A DNA stretch of 64,000 bases, taken from assembly GCF_000176135.1 (NCBI RefSeq), contig NZ_ACZN01000018.1, positions 558,001 through 622,000 of the forward strand, written 5' to 3'. This stretch comes from Vibrio coralliilyticus ATCC BAA-450 (lineage in GTDB: Bacteria; Pseudomonadota; Gammaproteobacteria; Enterobacterales; Vibrionaceae). The notes below the pieces were generated by a model. It made no database searches and was not told the origin of the DNA. It was given only the letters and a program-made list of their open reading frames with translations. A program made the translations under genes and the position numbers. Positions 36,414 through 45,403 of the stretch are shown here, piece after piece (positions within the stretch are counted from its first letter, which is position 1; every line of letters begins with the position of its first letter).

Positions 36414-36612
36414 ACAGGAGAGTGGTTATTAACCAAATTTTAACATTTGGACGAAATAACCTACCGAAGAAGTAAATCTTTCAGGTGCTGTGAAAACAGC
36501 GAGGACTGTAGTTGGAGGAACCTCTGGAGAGAACCGTTAAATCGGTCGCCGAAGGAGCAAACCTCACACCATCAGGTGTGTGGTGAAACTCTCAGGCAAA
36601 AGGACAGAGGAG
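36414..36612 (+). ncRNA. tandem glycine riboswitch
   Basis: Two gcvT-type aptamers lie in series. The first begins near 36414 (ACAGGAGAG...) and contains CCTACCGAAGAAGTAAATCTTTCAGG. The second begins near 36510 (GGAACCTCTGGAGAGAACCG), runs through GCCGAAGGAGCAAAC and ends with ACTCTCAGGCAAAAGGACAGAGG. The 5' leader has a kink-turn-compatible TGATGAAGAC. It is located 115 bp before the AGCS symporter gene, as in V. cholerae. Glycine binding controls expression of the transporter. Confidence 0.97.
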
Positions 36613-36726
36613 TGAAAAGAACAACCTAGCTATGATCGCTTTGCTGCCTGTAGCGTTTGTTGAGACTCGTCGTCTCTGCCCTTTCACTCTTCTCCTTAGT
36701 AATGCTTTATCAATTAAGGGGAAATC

Positions 36727-38100
36727 ATGGATAACCTTCAATCTTTACTTAAAACTATCGACAGCTTTGTCTGGGGTCCACCACTACTTATCCTGTTAGT
36801 GGGAACCGGTGTCTACTTTACTTTTCGCTTAGGCTTACTTCAGTTTCGACACCTGCCGACTGCACTGAAAATGGTTTTCAGCAAAGATGATTCCAAAAAA
36901 CCAGGTGATGTTTCAAGCTTCGCCGCTCTTTGTACCGCGCTTTCTGCCACCATCGGTACAGGTAACATTGTTGGTGTCGCAACCGCAATAAAACTCGGTG
37001 GTCCGGGTGCACTGTTCTGGATGTGGCTTGCTGCTCTGTTCGGAATGGCGACTAAATACGCGGAATGCTTATTGGCTGTTAAATACCGCAAGGTAGATGA
37101 CAAAGGCCAGATGGTTGGTGGACCAATGTACTACCTCCAATATGGGGTGGGTTCTCGTACGCTCGCTTCGCTATTCGCCTTCTTCGCTTTGGGTGTTGCC
37201 TGCTTCGGTATTGGTACTTTCCCTCAGGTAAACGCGATTCTAGACGCCAGCCAGATCTCTTTTGGCGTGCCGCGAGAAGCATCCGCAGTGGTACTGACGG
37301 TACTAGTCGCGTTTGTCACGCTGGGTGGTATTCAGTCAATTGCTAAAGTTGCAGGCAAAGTCGTTCCAACGATGGCGCTGTTCTACGTATTGGCTTGTTT
37401 GAGCGTGATTGTCATCAACAGCGATCAACTGTTCAATGCTATCGAGCTAGTTCTGGTGTCTGCTTTCACACAAACGGCGGCAACAGGTGGCTTCCTTGGT
37501 GCAAGCATCATGCTAGCCATCCAGTCGGGTATTGCTCGTGGTGTTTTCTCTAACGAATCGGGTCTTGGCAGTGCTCCCATGGCAGCAGCGGCTGCGAAAA
37601 CCGATTCGTGTGTGAGACAAGGTCTGATTTCGATGACAGGTACCTTCTTCGATACCATTATCATTTGTACGATGACAGGTCTTGCACTGATCCTGACTGG
37701 TGCATGGCAAAGTGACTTTGCTGGTGCAGCGATGACGACTCACGCTTTTGCTGTTGGCCTGAATGCTGAAACGCTTGGCCCTATTCTGGTTTCCGTTGGT
37801 TTGATCTTCTTCGCCTTCACAACCATTCTGGGTTGGAACTACTATGGTGAGCGCTGTGTCGTATTTTTGTTCGGCACCAAAGCCGTTCTGCCATACAAGG
37901 TTATCTTCCTTGCTTTGGTGGCATCAGGCGCTTTCCTACACCTCGATATGATTTGGATTATCGCTGATATCGTTAACGGCTTGATGGCGGTGCCTAACCT
38001 GATCGGTTTGATCTTGCTCCGTCATGTCGTGATTGAGGAAACGAAAGCGTATTTCTCAGCCGCTGTCGATAACTTAAAGCAACCTCAGATGCAGAGCTAA
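36727..38100 (+). CDS. AGCS-family sodium:alanine/glycine symporter
   Basis: A 457-residue, roughly 11-TM Na+-coupled amino acid symporter. It carries the AGCS signature GTGNIVGVATAIKLGGPGALFWMW (near 79-103), FGMATKYAECLLAVKYR (near 105) and GVFSNESGLGSAPMAAAAAKT (near 273-293). With the glycine riboswitch upstream, glycine is the probable substrate. An AAGGGG ribosome-binding site precedes the start. A strong bidirectional terminator follows. Confidence 0.95.
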   Translation: MDNLQSLLKTIDSFVWGPPLLILLVGTGVYFTFRLGLLQFRHLPTALKMVFSKDDSKKPGDVSSFAALCTALSATIGTGNIVGVATAIKLGGPGALFWMWLAALFGMATKYAECLLAVKYRKVDDKGQMVGGPMYYLQYGVGSRTLASLFAFFALGVACFGIGTFPQVNAILDASQISFGVPREASAVVLTVLVAFVTLGGIQSIAKVAGKVVPTMALFYVLACLSVIVINSDQLFNAIELVLVSAFTQTAATGGFLGASIMLAIQSGIARGVFSNESGLGSAPMAAAAAKTDSCVRQGLISMTGTFFDTIIICTMTGLALILTGAWQSDFAGAAMTTHAFAVGLNAETLGPILVSVGLIFFAFTTILGWNYYGERCVVFLFGTKAVLPYKVIFLALVASGAFLHLDMIWIIADIVNGLMAVPNLIGLILLRHVVIEETKAYFSAAVDNLKQPQMQS

Positions 38101-38104
38101 CCAA

Positions 38105-38138
38105 TAAAAAAAACAGCGGCTTAAGCCGCTGTTTTTTT
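38105..38138. terminator. bidirectional terminator
   Basis: AAACAGCGGC / GCCGCTGTTT around TTAA, flanked by poly-A on the left and poly-T on the right. It serves the symporter and the convergent LysE-type gene. Confidence 0.92.
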
Positions 38139-38763
38139 ATTCTTCCACTATAAGTTTCACACCTAAGCCAACGAGAACCACTCCTGTTGTTGCTTCCATT
38201 CGGCGCATAAACTTAGGGCTTTTAAGTAGGTTCTTTGCTGAGTTCAAAGTACCTGCTAAGCCACACTGCCAAATCATGGCAATCACAAAGTGGATAGCCG
38301 CCATCAAACTGGATTGCAAAAATGCCGAACCCTCGGGATTGATAAACTGCGGCAAGAACGCGAGATAGAAAACTGCTGTTTTCGGGTTGAGAATATTTGA
38401 CAGAAAGCCTTCTCGAAGAGAGCGTTTCATATCCAGATTATGCGTATGAGACTCCATATTCGACAGAGCCACATCTCCTTTCCAGACCTCTCTTAAAGTT
38501 GTCGCCCCCAGCCATATAAGATAAGCGGCACCAACCATCTTTACTGCATTAAACAGTTCTGCCGACTGAGCCAAAATAGCGGAGATACCAATTGCAGAAA
38601 ACGTCGCGTGGACAAACAGACCTAAACAAATACCTAGACTGGTGGCAACGCCATCTTTCACTCCACCTCGGGAAGAATTGCGTAGCACCAGCGCAGTGTC
38701 CAGACCCGGTGTTAGCGTTAAAATGGTAATGGCGATCAGAAACGCTTCCATATTGTTAATCAC
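38137..38763 (-). CDS. LysE/RhtB-family amino acid exporter
   Basis: A 208-residue, six-TM protein. The RhtB/LysE signature LTLTPGLDTALVLRNSSRGGVKDGVATSLGI is at 15-45, and the NILNPKTAVFYLAFLPQF motif near 122-139 matches the family. The GTG start at 38763 has AAGGAG six bases upstream; the later ATG would leave it too distant. The exported substrate (homoserine, threonine or others) is unknown. Confidence 0.93.
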   Translation of the reverse strand: MINNMEAFLIAITILTLTPGLDTALVLRNSSRGGVKDGVATSLGICLGLFVHATFSAIGISAILAQSAELFNAVKMVGAAYLIWLGATTLREVWKGDVALSNMESHTHNLDMKRSLREGFLSNILNPKTAVFYLAFLPQFINPEGSAFLQSSLMAAIHFVIAMIWQCGLAGTLNSAKNLLKSPKFMRRMEATTGVVLVGLGVKLIVEE

Positions 38764-39017
38764 ATCTACTCCTTTCTATGCCTCTTCTCGAATTCATCGA
38801 GGCCATTTGATAATCCTCTTCTATCATCAAAACGTCAGTGAATAAACAACGAAACGGAATTCTTTTCCGCCATACCAATAACATTTAAATCACTAAATGC
38901 TCGAAATAGTGTGATTTAACAGAGACTCAATCCAAAGGATGTAACCGGATAGTACTTGGTCTGACTACGCGAGGTTGATACACTTTCCTTCTCCTAAATA
39001 GTCACGGAAGGCGACCC

Positions 39018-40502
39018 ATGAGCGCATTCGAAAAACTCAAAGCACATTCTAAAAAAATCTCTCATTTCAGCCACCTTGCTTCTATTTGTGGTTGGGACCA
39101 AGCAGCAGTTATGCCTAGCGGCGGTAACCAAGCTCGCTCTGAAGCCATGGCGGAACTCTCGGTTCATATTCACGGCCTTCATACTCAGCCTCAACTGGCA
39201 GACTGGTTTGCAGAAGCCGAAGGTGAATCACTCAATACAGATGACAAGGCGACACTTCGCGAGTTGAAACGCCAGTGGCAGCAAGCCAACCTTCTCCCAG
39301 AAGAACTGGTGCAAGCTAAATCCCTTGCAGGTTCCAAATGTGAACATGCATGGCGTACACAACGTGGTGACAATGACTGGGTTGGGTTCGAGAAGAACTG
39401 GGCTGAGGTAGTGAAACTTTCTCAGGAAGAAGCGCAAATCCGAGCAGAGGCAAACGGACTCACTCCATACGATGCCATGTTGGATATCTACGAGCCCGGC
39501 ACCAGCTCCGCTTCCCTAGACACCTTGTTTAGCAATGTGAAAAGCTGGTTGCCAGAACTTATTGATGAAGTGATTGAAAAGCAATCTTCTGAGCAGTTTA
39601 TTCAACCTGAAGGTAAATTCGCAACAGACAAGCAGAAAGCACTTGGTCTCGAAGTGATGAAGCTACTGCAGTTTGACTTTGAACATGGTCGTCTAGATGA
39701 GAGTGTGCACCCATTCTGTGGCGGTGTGCCATCGGATGTACGAATTACGACTCGCTACGATGAAAACGAGTTCGTTCAGTCACTGATGGGCATTGTGCAC
39801 GAAACAGGTCACGCTCGTTATGAACAAGGACTACCAAAATCTCTTGCTGGATTACCTTCTGGTGAAGCTCGCTCTATGGGTATTCACGAGTCACAATCGC
39901 TATTTTTTGAAATGCAGGTCGGGCGCAGCGACGCCTTTATCGCTCATCTAGCAGGTTTTGCAGCCAAGCATTTCGATGGTCATAACCCAGCGCTATTCTC
40001 GCAGGAAAACTTCCAAAAACTATACACCCGCGTGAAAAAAGACTTCATTCGTGTTGATGCCGACGAGCTAACCTACCCTGCTCACGTTATTCTGCGCTAC
40101 GAGATTGAGCGCGATCTGATCAACGGTAAGATCAAACACACCGATGTGCCTGAACTGTGGAATGAAAAAATGCAGGCTTACCTTGGGTTGTCGACCAAAG
40201 ACAACTTTAAGAACGGTTGCATGCAAGACATCCACTGGACCGACGGCGCATTCGGCTACTTCCCATCTTACACATTGGGTGCAATGTATGCCGCGCAGTT
40301 TATGGCAGCAATGAAGCAAACTGTCGATGTGGATGCAGCCATTCAATCTGGCGATTTAACGCCAATCTTTAGCTGGCTATCAGACAATATCTGGAGTAAG
40401 GGAAGTTTACTCACTACCGATGAGTTGGTGAAGCAAGCAACAGGTGACACACTCAACGCGCAATTCTTTAAAGATCATCTCAAGAATCGTTACTTGGGCT
40501 AA
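39018..40502 (+). CDS. carboxypeptidase M32 (Taq-type)
   Basis: A 494-residue, largely helical zinc metallocarboxypeptidase. The HExxH motif is HETGH (261-265), the third-ligand Glu follows in GIHESQS (near 294), and DVRITTRYDENEF, ARYEQGLP and RVDADELTYPAHVILRYEIE are all present. It removes C-terminal residues other than Pro in the cytosol. The family length is about 490-510, so it is complete. It stands alone with its own terminator. Confidence 0.94.
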   Translation: MSAFEKLKAHSKKISHFSHLASICGWDQAAVMPSGGNQARSEAMAELSVHIHGLHTQPQLADWFAEAEGESLNTDDKATLRELKRQWQQANLLPEELVQAKSLAGSKCEHAWRTQRGDNDWVGFEKNWAEVVKLSQEEAQIRAEANGLTPYDAMLDIYEPGTSSASLDTLFSNVKSWLPELIDEVIEKQSSEQFIQPEGKFATDKQKALGLEVMKLLQFDFEHGRLDESVHPFCGGVPSDVRITTRYDENEFVQSLMGIVHETGHARYEQGLPKSLAGLPSGEARSMGIHESQSLFFEMQVGRSDAFIAHLAGFAAKHFDGHNPALFSQENFQKLYTRVKKDFIRVDADELTYPAHVILRYEIERDLINGKIKHTDVPELWNEKMQAYLGLSTKDNFKNGCMQDIHWTDGAFGYFPSYTLGAMYAAQFMAAMKQTVDVDAAIQSGDLTPIFSWLSDNIWSKGSLLTTDELVKQATGDTLNAQFFKDHLKNRYLG

Positions 40503-40506
40503 ATGC

Positions 40507-40533
40507 AAAGGCTGGTGAAATCACCAGCCTTTT
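40507..40533 (+). terminator. terminator between convergent genes
   Basis: AAGGCTGGTGA / TCACCAGCCTT followed by a T-run, ten bases after the carboxypeptidase stop and abutting the stop of the minus-strand ThiE-like gene. Confidence 0.85.
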
Positions 40534-41091
40534 TCATTTCTCAACCTGCCAAAAGTCTGAAATCCCGGCAACACCGTGCGCACCGTAGCTTTGAGCATGT
40601 TCTACGTTATGGGTATTTTGCCCACCTAAGGCAAAGGCTGGCATGTTCGCCAACTTGGACAACTCAGCAAAACGCTGCCAACCAATCGGAGTGGCATCAG
40701 GGTGAGAGTTCGTCGCTTCCACTGGCGAAATAGTAATGAAATCACACCCTGCTTTATTCGCCAGCTCAATCTCCTGCTCATTGTGACACGATGCCGACAG
40801 ATATTGCGCGCCGCTGTGACGAACTGACTGAATCAAAGCCTTATCTGAGAGGTCTTTTGAGGTAAAGTGCACGCCATAAAAAGGAGCTACATCCGAGCCG
40901 TCATAGGAAGCAGAATTGACCAACACAATCCCTTTCACATAGGGACCAATTGCTTGCTTTAGAGACGATAGACTGTACGACTTGGCTCGTACCTGGCACA
41001 AACTGTCAACGCCTTGCAAAACAAGTAATTGCGCCAACTCATCTAGACTCTTCTCATTACGGGTAATGGCGTACTTTGTAGGTAACAACAT
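40534..41091 (-). CDS. ThiE/TenI-superfamily thiamine-phosphate-synthase-like protein
   Basis: A 185-residue TIM-barrel protein. It has GVDSLCQVRAKSYS near 28, YGVHFTSKDL near 74, YLSASCHNEQEIELANKAGCDFITISPVEATNSHPDATPIGW near 95-136, and the phosphate site ALGGQNTHNVEHAQSYGAHGVAGIS near 152. This is the ThiE/TenI pattern, but the chain is shorter than ThiE and away from thi genes, so it may be a TenI-like regulator or enzyme. The ATG at 41091 is chosen because it has AAGAG seven bases upstream; an upstream start is unlikely. Confidence 0.8.
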   Translation of the reverse strand: MLLPTKYAITRNEKSLDELAQLLVLQGVDSLCQVRAKSYSLSSLKQAIGPYVKGIVLVNSASYDGSDVAPFYGVHFTSKDLSDKALIQSVRHSGAQYLSASCHNEQEIELANKAGCDFITISPVEATNSHPDATPIGWQRFAELSKLANMPAFALGGQNTHNVEHAQSYGAHGVAGISDFWQVEK

Positions 41092-41270
41092 TGGCGACTC
41101 TTTTCTCTTCAACAAATTTTGCGAAACAGCCGAAATGTTACTACTTGTTCGTTTTGGTTTCACTATCATCTGAGTCAGCCACATAAACCTACTCGCAAGT
41201 TCAGACAATATCTCAACCAGCTATGTTATTCTCAAAGTCGTTTTTGGTTAAAGTTTGGAGTACTTTATTT

Positions 41271-42143
41271 ATGTCCATCAAAGCGTTGAAAACCTTGCGG
41301 GCGATTATTGCCCACGGCAGTTTTTCTGCAGCAGGTGACAAAATAGGTTTAACGCAGGCGGCGGTCAGTACCCAAATGAAACAACTTGAAACGGAACTTG
41401 ATACCAAACTGTTTGAGAAGATCGGTCGCAATTTGGCTCTTACTCGTGATGGCGAAAAAGTCATGCAACGAGCGGAGCAAATTTTATCAATGTATGATTC
41501 TCTCGGCGACGGTTTAGGTCAAAACGGTCTCTACAGCGGCGAGCTACTGGTAGGGGCAGTATTTAGTGTTCAGGTTGGCGCACTTGGCCCTGCCCTAGCT
41601 TCAATTCGTCGCCAATATCCCAAGCTCTCGATTAAAGTATTTCGAGGTATGTCAGTCGATTTGGCTGAGCGGGTTGAGACCGGAGAATTGGACGCGGTTT
41701 TAATTACTGAACCACAACGGAAGATACCGACTGGCTTTAGCTGGACGACCATAGAGCAAGAACCTTTTTACGTTGTCGCTCATAAGGATACAGCCGAAAC
41801 TTCCGATAGCGATTTACTCAAAAACCACCCATTTATAAAGCTGGACGCGCGAGCTTGGGCTGGCACAATGATTGATAACGAGCTCAAACGTAGGAATTTG
41901 ATCACAGATACTGTGATGGAACTGGATTCCCTCCAAGCGTCGTTGATCATGGTGCAGGAAAAACTGGGCGTTACCGTTATGGCTTTAGGGGAAGCCAGAG
42001 CAAACAAACTACGAGAAGAATACAAACTCGTTCCCTTTGGTATACCACGACTGCACCGCAACATGGGTTTGTACCAGAGAGAACATCACAGCAGAAAAGA
42101 GCTAGTTCAAGTCTTGCTCGATGAGTTGTTACCCATAAATTAA
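41271..42143 (+). CDS. LysR-family transcriptional regulator
   Basis: A 290-residue LysR protein. The HTH is at 1-60 (SIKALKTLRAIIAHGSFSAAGDKIGLTQAAVSTQMKQLE) and the effector domain at about 90-288. The start at 41271 has GGAG ten bases upstream; the frame is open farther upstream but without support. The AEC transporter gene follows 79 bp downstream in the same direction, so it may be regulated or co-transcribed. Confidence 0.92.
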   Translation: MSIKALKTLRAIIAHGSFSAAGDKIGLTQAAVSTQMKQLETELDTKLFEKIGRNLALTRDGEKVMQRAEQILSMYDSLGDGLGQNGLYSGELLVGAVFSVQVGALGPALASIRRQYPKLSIKVFRGMSVDLAERVETGELDAVLITEPQRKIPTGFSWTTIEQEPFYVVAHKDTAETSDSDLLKNHPFIKLDARAWAGTMIDNELKRRNLITDTVMELDSLQASLIMVQEKLGVTVMALGEARANKLREEYKLVPFGIPRLHRNMGLYQREHHSRKELVQVLLDELLPIN

Positions 42144-42222
42144 TTTTACGTTTTTGTTAAAAATCCATAATTATTTTTTCGCCTTCTTTCTTTGTACTCT
42201 TGGATGAAGAAAGGAGAAAAAT

Positions 42223-43146
42223 ATGTCAGCTGCTATCTCGGCCTTACTGCAGGTCATGTTCATCATATTATTGGGTTATTTGATTCGTCGCTTAATGCGT
42301 TTTAACGATTCATTCTGGGACGAATTGGCCAAGTTGACCTATTTTCTCCTCACTCCCGCTTTATTAATCTACTCGCTTGGCAACAAACCATTGGATGATC
42401 TGCCATGGTTCAGCATTGCTAGCGTCTTGGTTGTCGTCCTTCTTACCTGCAGTGTTTTACTCATCGTCTGGCAACGCTATGTGCGCTCTGTTGACCCAGC
42501 GTCTTTTACGTCAATATTTCAAGGAGGCGTGCGCTTTAATAGTTTTGTGGCGTTGGCCATCGTCTACAACTTGTTTGGGGAGTCTGGCATCGTTGCCGCC
42601 GCTATATCGATGTCAGTAATCATCATCACCGTAAACGTACTGTGTCTTTTGGTGTTTTCTTTTTATGGTCAGGAAGTGAAAAGCTGGAAATCGATATTTA
42701 TCAGCCTATCGCGCAACCCCCTTATTCTTGGTTGCGTGATTGGATTAACGGTTAATCTAAGCCCGCTGTCTCTACCCGATGAAATCAATGTAACCCTTGG
42801 TTTATTAGGCAAATGTGCACTGCCGTTAGCACTGCTTGCCATTGGCGCAGCTCTGAAAACAGACCGCAATGAATCATTCAAAGAAATGGTCGTCGTTGCT
42901 TCTGTGATGCAGCTGCTTATTAAACCGGGAATGACTTTTGTGTTCGCGCTTTCACTTGGGCTTGAAGGCATGATACTCGCGATTGTTACCATCATGATGG
43001 CAGTTCCCACCGCCCCTTCCGCTTACATTCTTGCAAAACAGCTCGGTGGAAACAGCACCGCCATGGCATCTATCATTGCTCACCAGACTTTTCTTGCCAT
43101 CTTTACACTGCCTGTAACGTTTTATATTCTCAGCACTTATGGATAA
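42223..43146 (+). CDS. AEC-family (auxin efflux carrier-type) transporter
   Basis: A 307-residue, ten-TM protein of the AEC family. The motif LTYFLLTPALLIYSLG is near 38, FQGGVRFNSFVALAIVYNLFGESGIVAAAI near 98-127, and the second repeat KCALPLALLAIGAALK near 199-214. Family members export or import organic acids. AAGGAG precedes the start. Substrate unknown; it follows a LysR gene. Confidence 0.92.
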   Translation: MSAAISALLQVMFIILLGYLIRRLMRFNDSFWDELAKLTYFLLTPALLIYSLGNKPLDDLPWFSIASVLVVVLLTCSVLLIVWQRYVRSVDPASFTSIFQGGVRFNSFVALAIVYNLFGESGIVAAAISMSVIIITVNVLCLLVFSFYGQEVKSWKSIFISLSRNPLILGCVIGLTVNLSPLSLPDEINVTLGLLGKCALPLALLAIGAALKTDRNESFKEMVVVASVMQLLIKPGMTFVFALSLGLEGMILAIVTIMMAVPTAPSAYILAKQLGGNSTAMASIIAHQTFLAIFTLPVTFYILSTYG

Positions 43147-43318
43147 AGAGTGGTTATTCCTTGAAACTTAGTGGTCGTACCTCTAATTAGAAAGTTTCAA
43201 CCAAAAGTCGAAGATCACCGAGTTCATTTTCGTTAATGTAGTTAATACATCCCCAAGCCTCGGCTATGTCTGTTCAAAGATGACCCGGTGCGTTCAACAT
43301 CGTTAAGTGGAGGTTTCT

Positions 43319-44629
43319 ATGCAAGTCAAACTACTTAAACGTCTCATCAAAGACAAAATCTTTGGTAATACTTCTAATACTGCGCGCGGTGTTCAGGTTG
43401 CACAAATGGCGGATGCTCGCATGGGCGCCATGTACATGTTAGCGAGTACAGAAATTACTAAAGTTGCCAAAATTTCGAATGCACACTTTTTTAGTGCATT
43501 TGTTGTAGGCACCGAACCCTTCACAGACTTCAAAGATGCTGCCATGGGCCTACTCAACAACACTGAGACCATGACTAAGCTCAAAAATAGCAAAGCAGCG
43601 AAAAAGATTTCGAAAGCCGCTTCAAAAGTCGCGGAAGTCACCACTTCAATGAAGAATGGTATCAAAGACCTTTTGTCTGATTTTTTCCGCACCTTGCTCA
43701 ACAAAGTCAGCCATGTTTATGGTGATTTACTGCATGGTCTGGAGTGGCTAGCCGAGGTTGGGAGCTGGCTGATCAGTAAATTTGCCGGTAATTTCGCGGA
43801 TCTGATTCCTGGTTGGGGGCATGTAAGAAGTGCTTCTTCTCTTTATTCAGCAGTCAAAAAGTCAGTTCTGAAATCGAAAGACCTCATTACTCAAATCTAT
43901 AAAGGTCGTGGTGTCGAGCTACTGGGCGGCCACCCTAGCATTATATCCAAAGCGTTGGCTCGCCACTCTGCAACTGGCGCACTAGGTGGCATCAAAAGTG
44001 TTGCGCTTAGCGTCGCTGGGATCGCGGGAGCCACTGCCGCCGGCATTGGTTCTATCATCAGCCTTATCGTTGCTGTTTTAGAGCGTATTATCAAATTGGT
44101 CGACTTTTTTGTTCAGCGCGCTCTACTCGACAAAGTCCTCAAACGTGCCAAAAAAGAATGGCACAATCGCACCGCCAATGGCAGCTTGGTCAGTGATCAC
44201 AAGATGTTTTCTGAGTGGTTTCAGAATGCGGTGGTGACGACTCCAATTGTTGCCGCACTCGTTATGGGCAGTGGTTTTGTCGGCCATCCAATGAAGTTTG
44301 CACAATTGCTTACGCCTAAGTTAGATGCTGTTTCTCAAGGCGAGTATGATAAAGCCGTGGTTTACATTGATAAGCTTAAATCGCTTTCGACCAAATACGT
44401 TCAGGAATACGTCGGCAGTTACAAAATTGATTTCTCCAGCACCGATGGCGTGGTTAACGCTCGACTTAATGAACTCAAGGAGGGTAAAGGCATACTGGAT
44501 GGACACGAATTCGCAGTGAAACCCGCCGCGGTAAAACCAGCAGTCGCCTCCCGCAGTTCATTGGCGAAAAGCAATCTCTCACTCTCACAACTTGCGTCTT
44601 TACATGGCATGCCACCATTGGATGTGTGA
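43319..44629 (+). CDS. hydrophobic helical protein of unknown function
   Basis: A 436-residue protein. The first 100 residues are a basic amphipathic region with alternating Lys/Ala (SKAAKKISKAASKVAEV). A Gly-rich hydrophobic hairpin lies at about 225-270 (GGIKSVALSVAGIAGATAAGIGSIISLIVAVLERIIKLV), followed by a basic helix, a second hydrophobic stretch near 310, and a Pro/Ala-rich tail (KPAAVKPAVASRSS). No signal peptide. The layout recalls pore-forming or membrane-inserting effectors, but I recognise no family and no neighbouring immunity gene. The ATG at 43319 has GGAGG six bases upstream; an upstream GTG is rejected. Confidence 0.68.
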   Translation: MQVKLLKRLIKDKIFGNTSNTARGVQVAQMADARMGAMYMLASTEITKVAKISNAHFFSAFVVGTEPFTDFKDAAMGLLNNTETMTKLKNSKAAKKISKAASKVAEVTTSMKNGIKDLLSDFFRTLLNKVSHVYGDLLHGLEWLAEVGSWLISKFAGNFADLIPGWGHVRSASSLYSAVKKSVLKSKDLITQIYKGRGVELLGGHPSIISKALARHSATGALGGIKSVALSVAGIAGATAAGIGSIISLIVAVLERIIKLVDFFVQRALLDKVLKRAKKEWHNRTANGSLVSDHKMFSEWFQNAVVTTPIVAALVMGSGFVGHPMKFAQLLTPKLDAVSQGEYDKAVVYIDKLKSLSTKYVQEYVGSYKIDFSSTDGVVNARLNELKEGKGILDGHEFAVKPAAVKPAVASRSSLAKSNLSLSQLASLHGMPPLDV

Positions 44630-44636
44630 TTGAATG

Positions 44637-44666
44637 AAAAAGCCAAGGTCTTAACCTTGGCTTTTT
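44637..44666. terminator. bidirectional terminator
   Basis: GCCAAGG / CCTTGGC around TCTTAA, flanked by poly-A and poly-T, between the hydrophobic helical protein gene and the convergent DUF3726 gene. Confidence 0.88.
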
Positions 44667-44671
44667 CAGTG

Positions 44672-45403
44672 TTAGACCAGCTCTCCAGCACCCTGCCTTG
44701 AACGTTCGCTATTCTCGACCAGAAACACAGTCGCGGTCTGCTTTAGTAATTCCCATTCTTCGTCTTCAACGAAAATACCCTCTCGCCATGAGGACTGCTG
44801 TGCATCGACGAGCTCCTTAGCATCAACATACACGTTGTAGCCTTGCGAACTAGCACTGACATCAAAATCACTTACCGCTAATTCAATCGTCATCGAGTGT
44901 TCACTTTCTATCGAACCACGGCTCTCCTCTGAGAAATACAGTTCCGGCGCAATTTGGCCTCGATTTAACACGTACAATACATTTTTAGGGCTGGTGCCAT
45001 TGGTCCAGCGGGCACGACACGCGATACCTTTAGCTGCCAACTTCACTAACTCGCTATACGCCAGCCAACGGTTATGGCACTGCTTAAGCTCAATAGTAAT
45101 GGTTTTAGACTGGACCATTTTCTCCAGCGCAAAGTCCAACACGGCAGGTAAGTGACAAGCCACACTGCTATTGTGCAAATCCACCTCTAGGCTCTCATCA
45201 GAACGTTGTGAAATCGACACCGCGCAGTCAGAGTCTAAACCGAGAAAGCGGCTGGCATTATTAAATTGACGAACACCATGCAGCCCCGCCATTTGTAAAT
45301 CGGCCACCATATTGGCAATAACATCCGCTTCACCACACAAACGACGTGCGCCTAAGAACGCTTTATTGACTGCAGCAACCAGCTCATTGTGTGACACGAT
45401 CAT
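44672..45403 (-). CDS. DUF3726 protein
   Basis: A 243-residue cytoplasmic protein of the DUF3726 family. It starts VSHNELVAAVNKAFLGARRLCGEADVIANMVADLQMAGLHG and has an internal beta-rich region. The gene overlaps the end of the 578-aa gene by ATGA, so the two are translationally coupled. It closes the catabolic operon whose upstream genes encode RidA, aldehyde dehydrogenase, dipeptidase and BCCT transporter. Function unknown. Confidence 0.82.
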   Translation of the reverse strand: MIVSHNELVAAVNKAFLGARRLCGEADVIANMVADLQMAGLHGVRQFNNASRFLGLDSDCAVSISQRSDESLEVDLHNSSVACHLPAVLDFALEKMVQSKTITIELKQCHNRWLAYSELVKLAAKGIACRARWTNGTSPKNVLYVLNRGQIAPELYFSEESRGSIESEHSMTIELAVSDFDVSASSQGYNVYVDAKELVDAQQSSWREGIFVEDEEWELLKQTATVFLVENSERSRQGAGELV

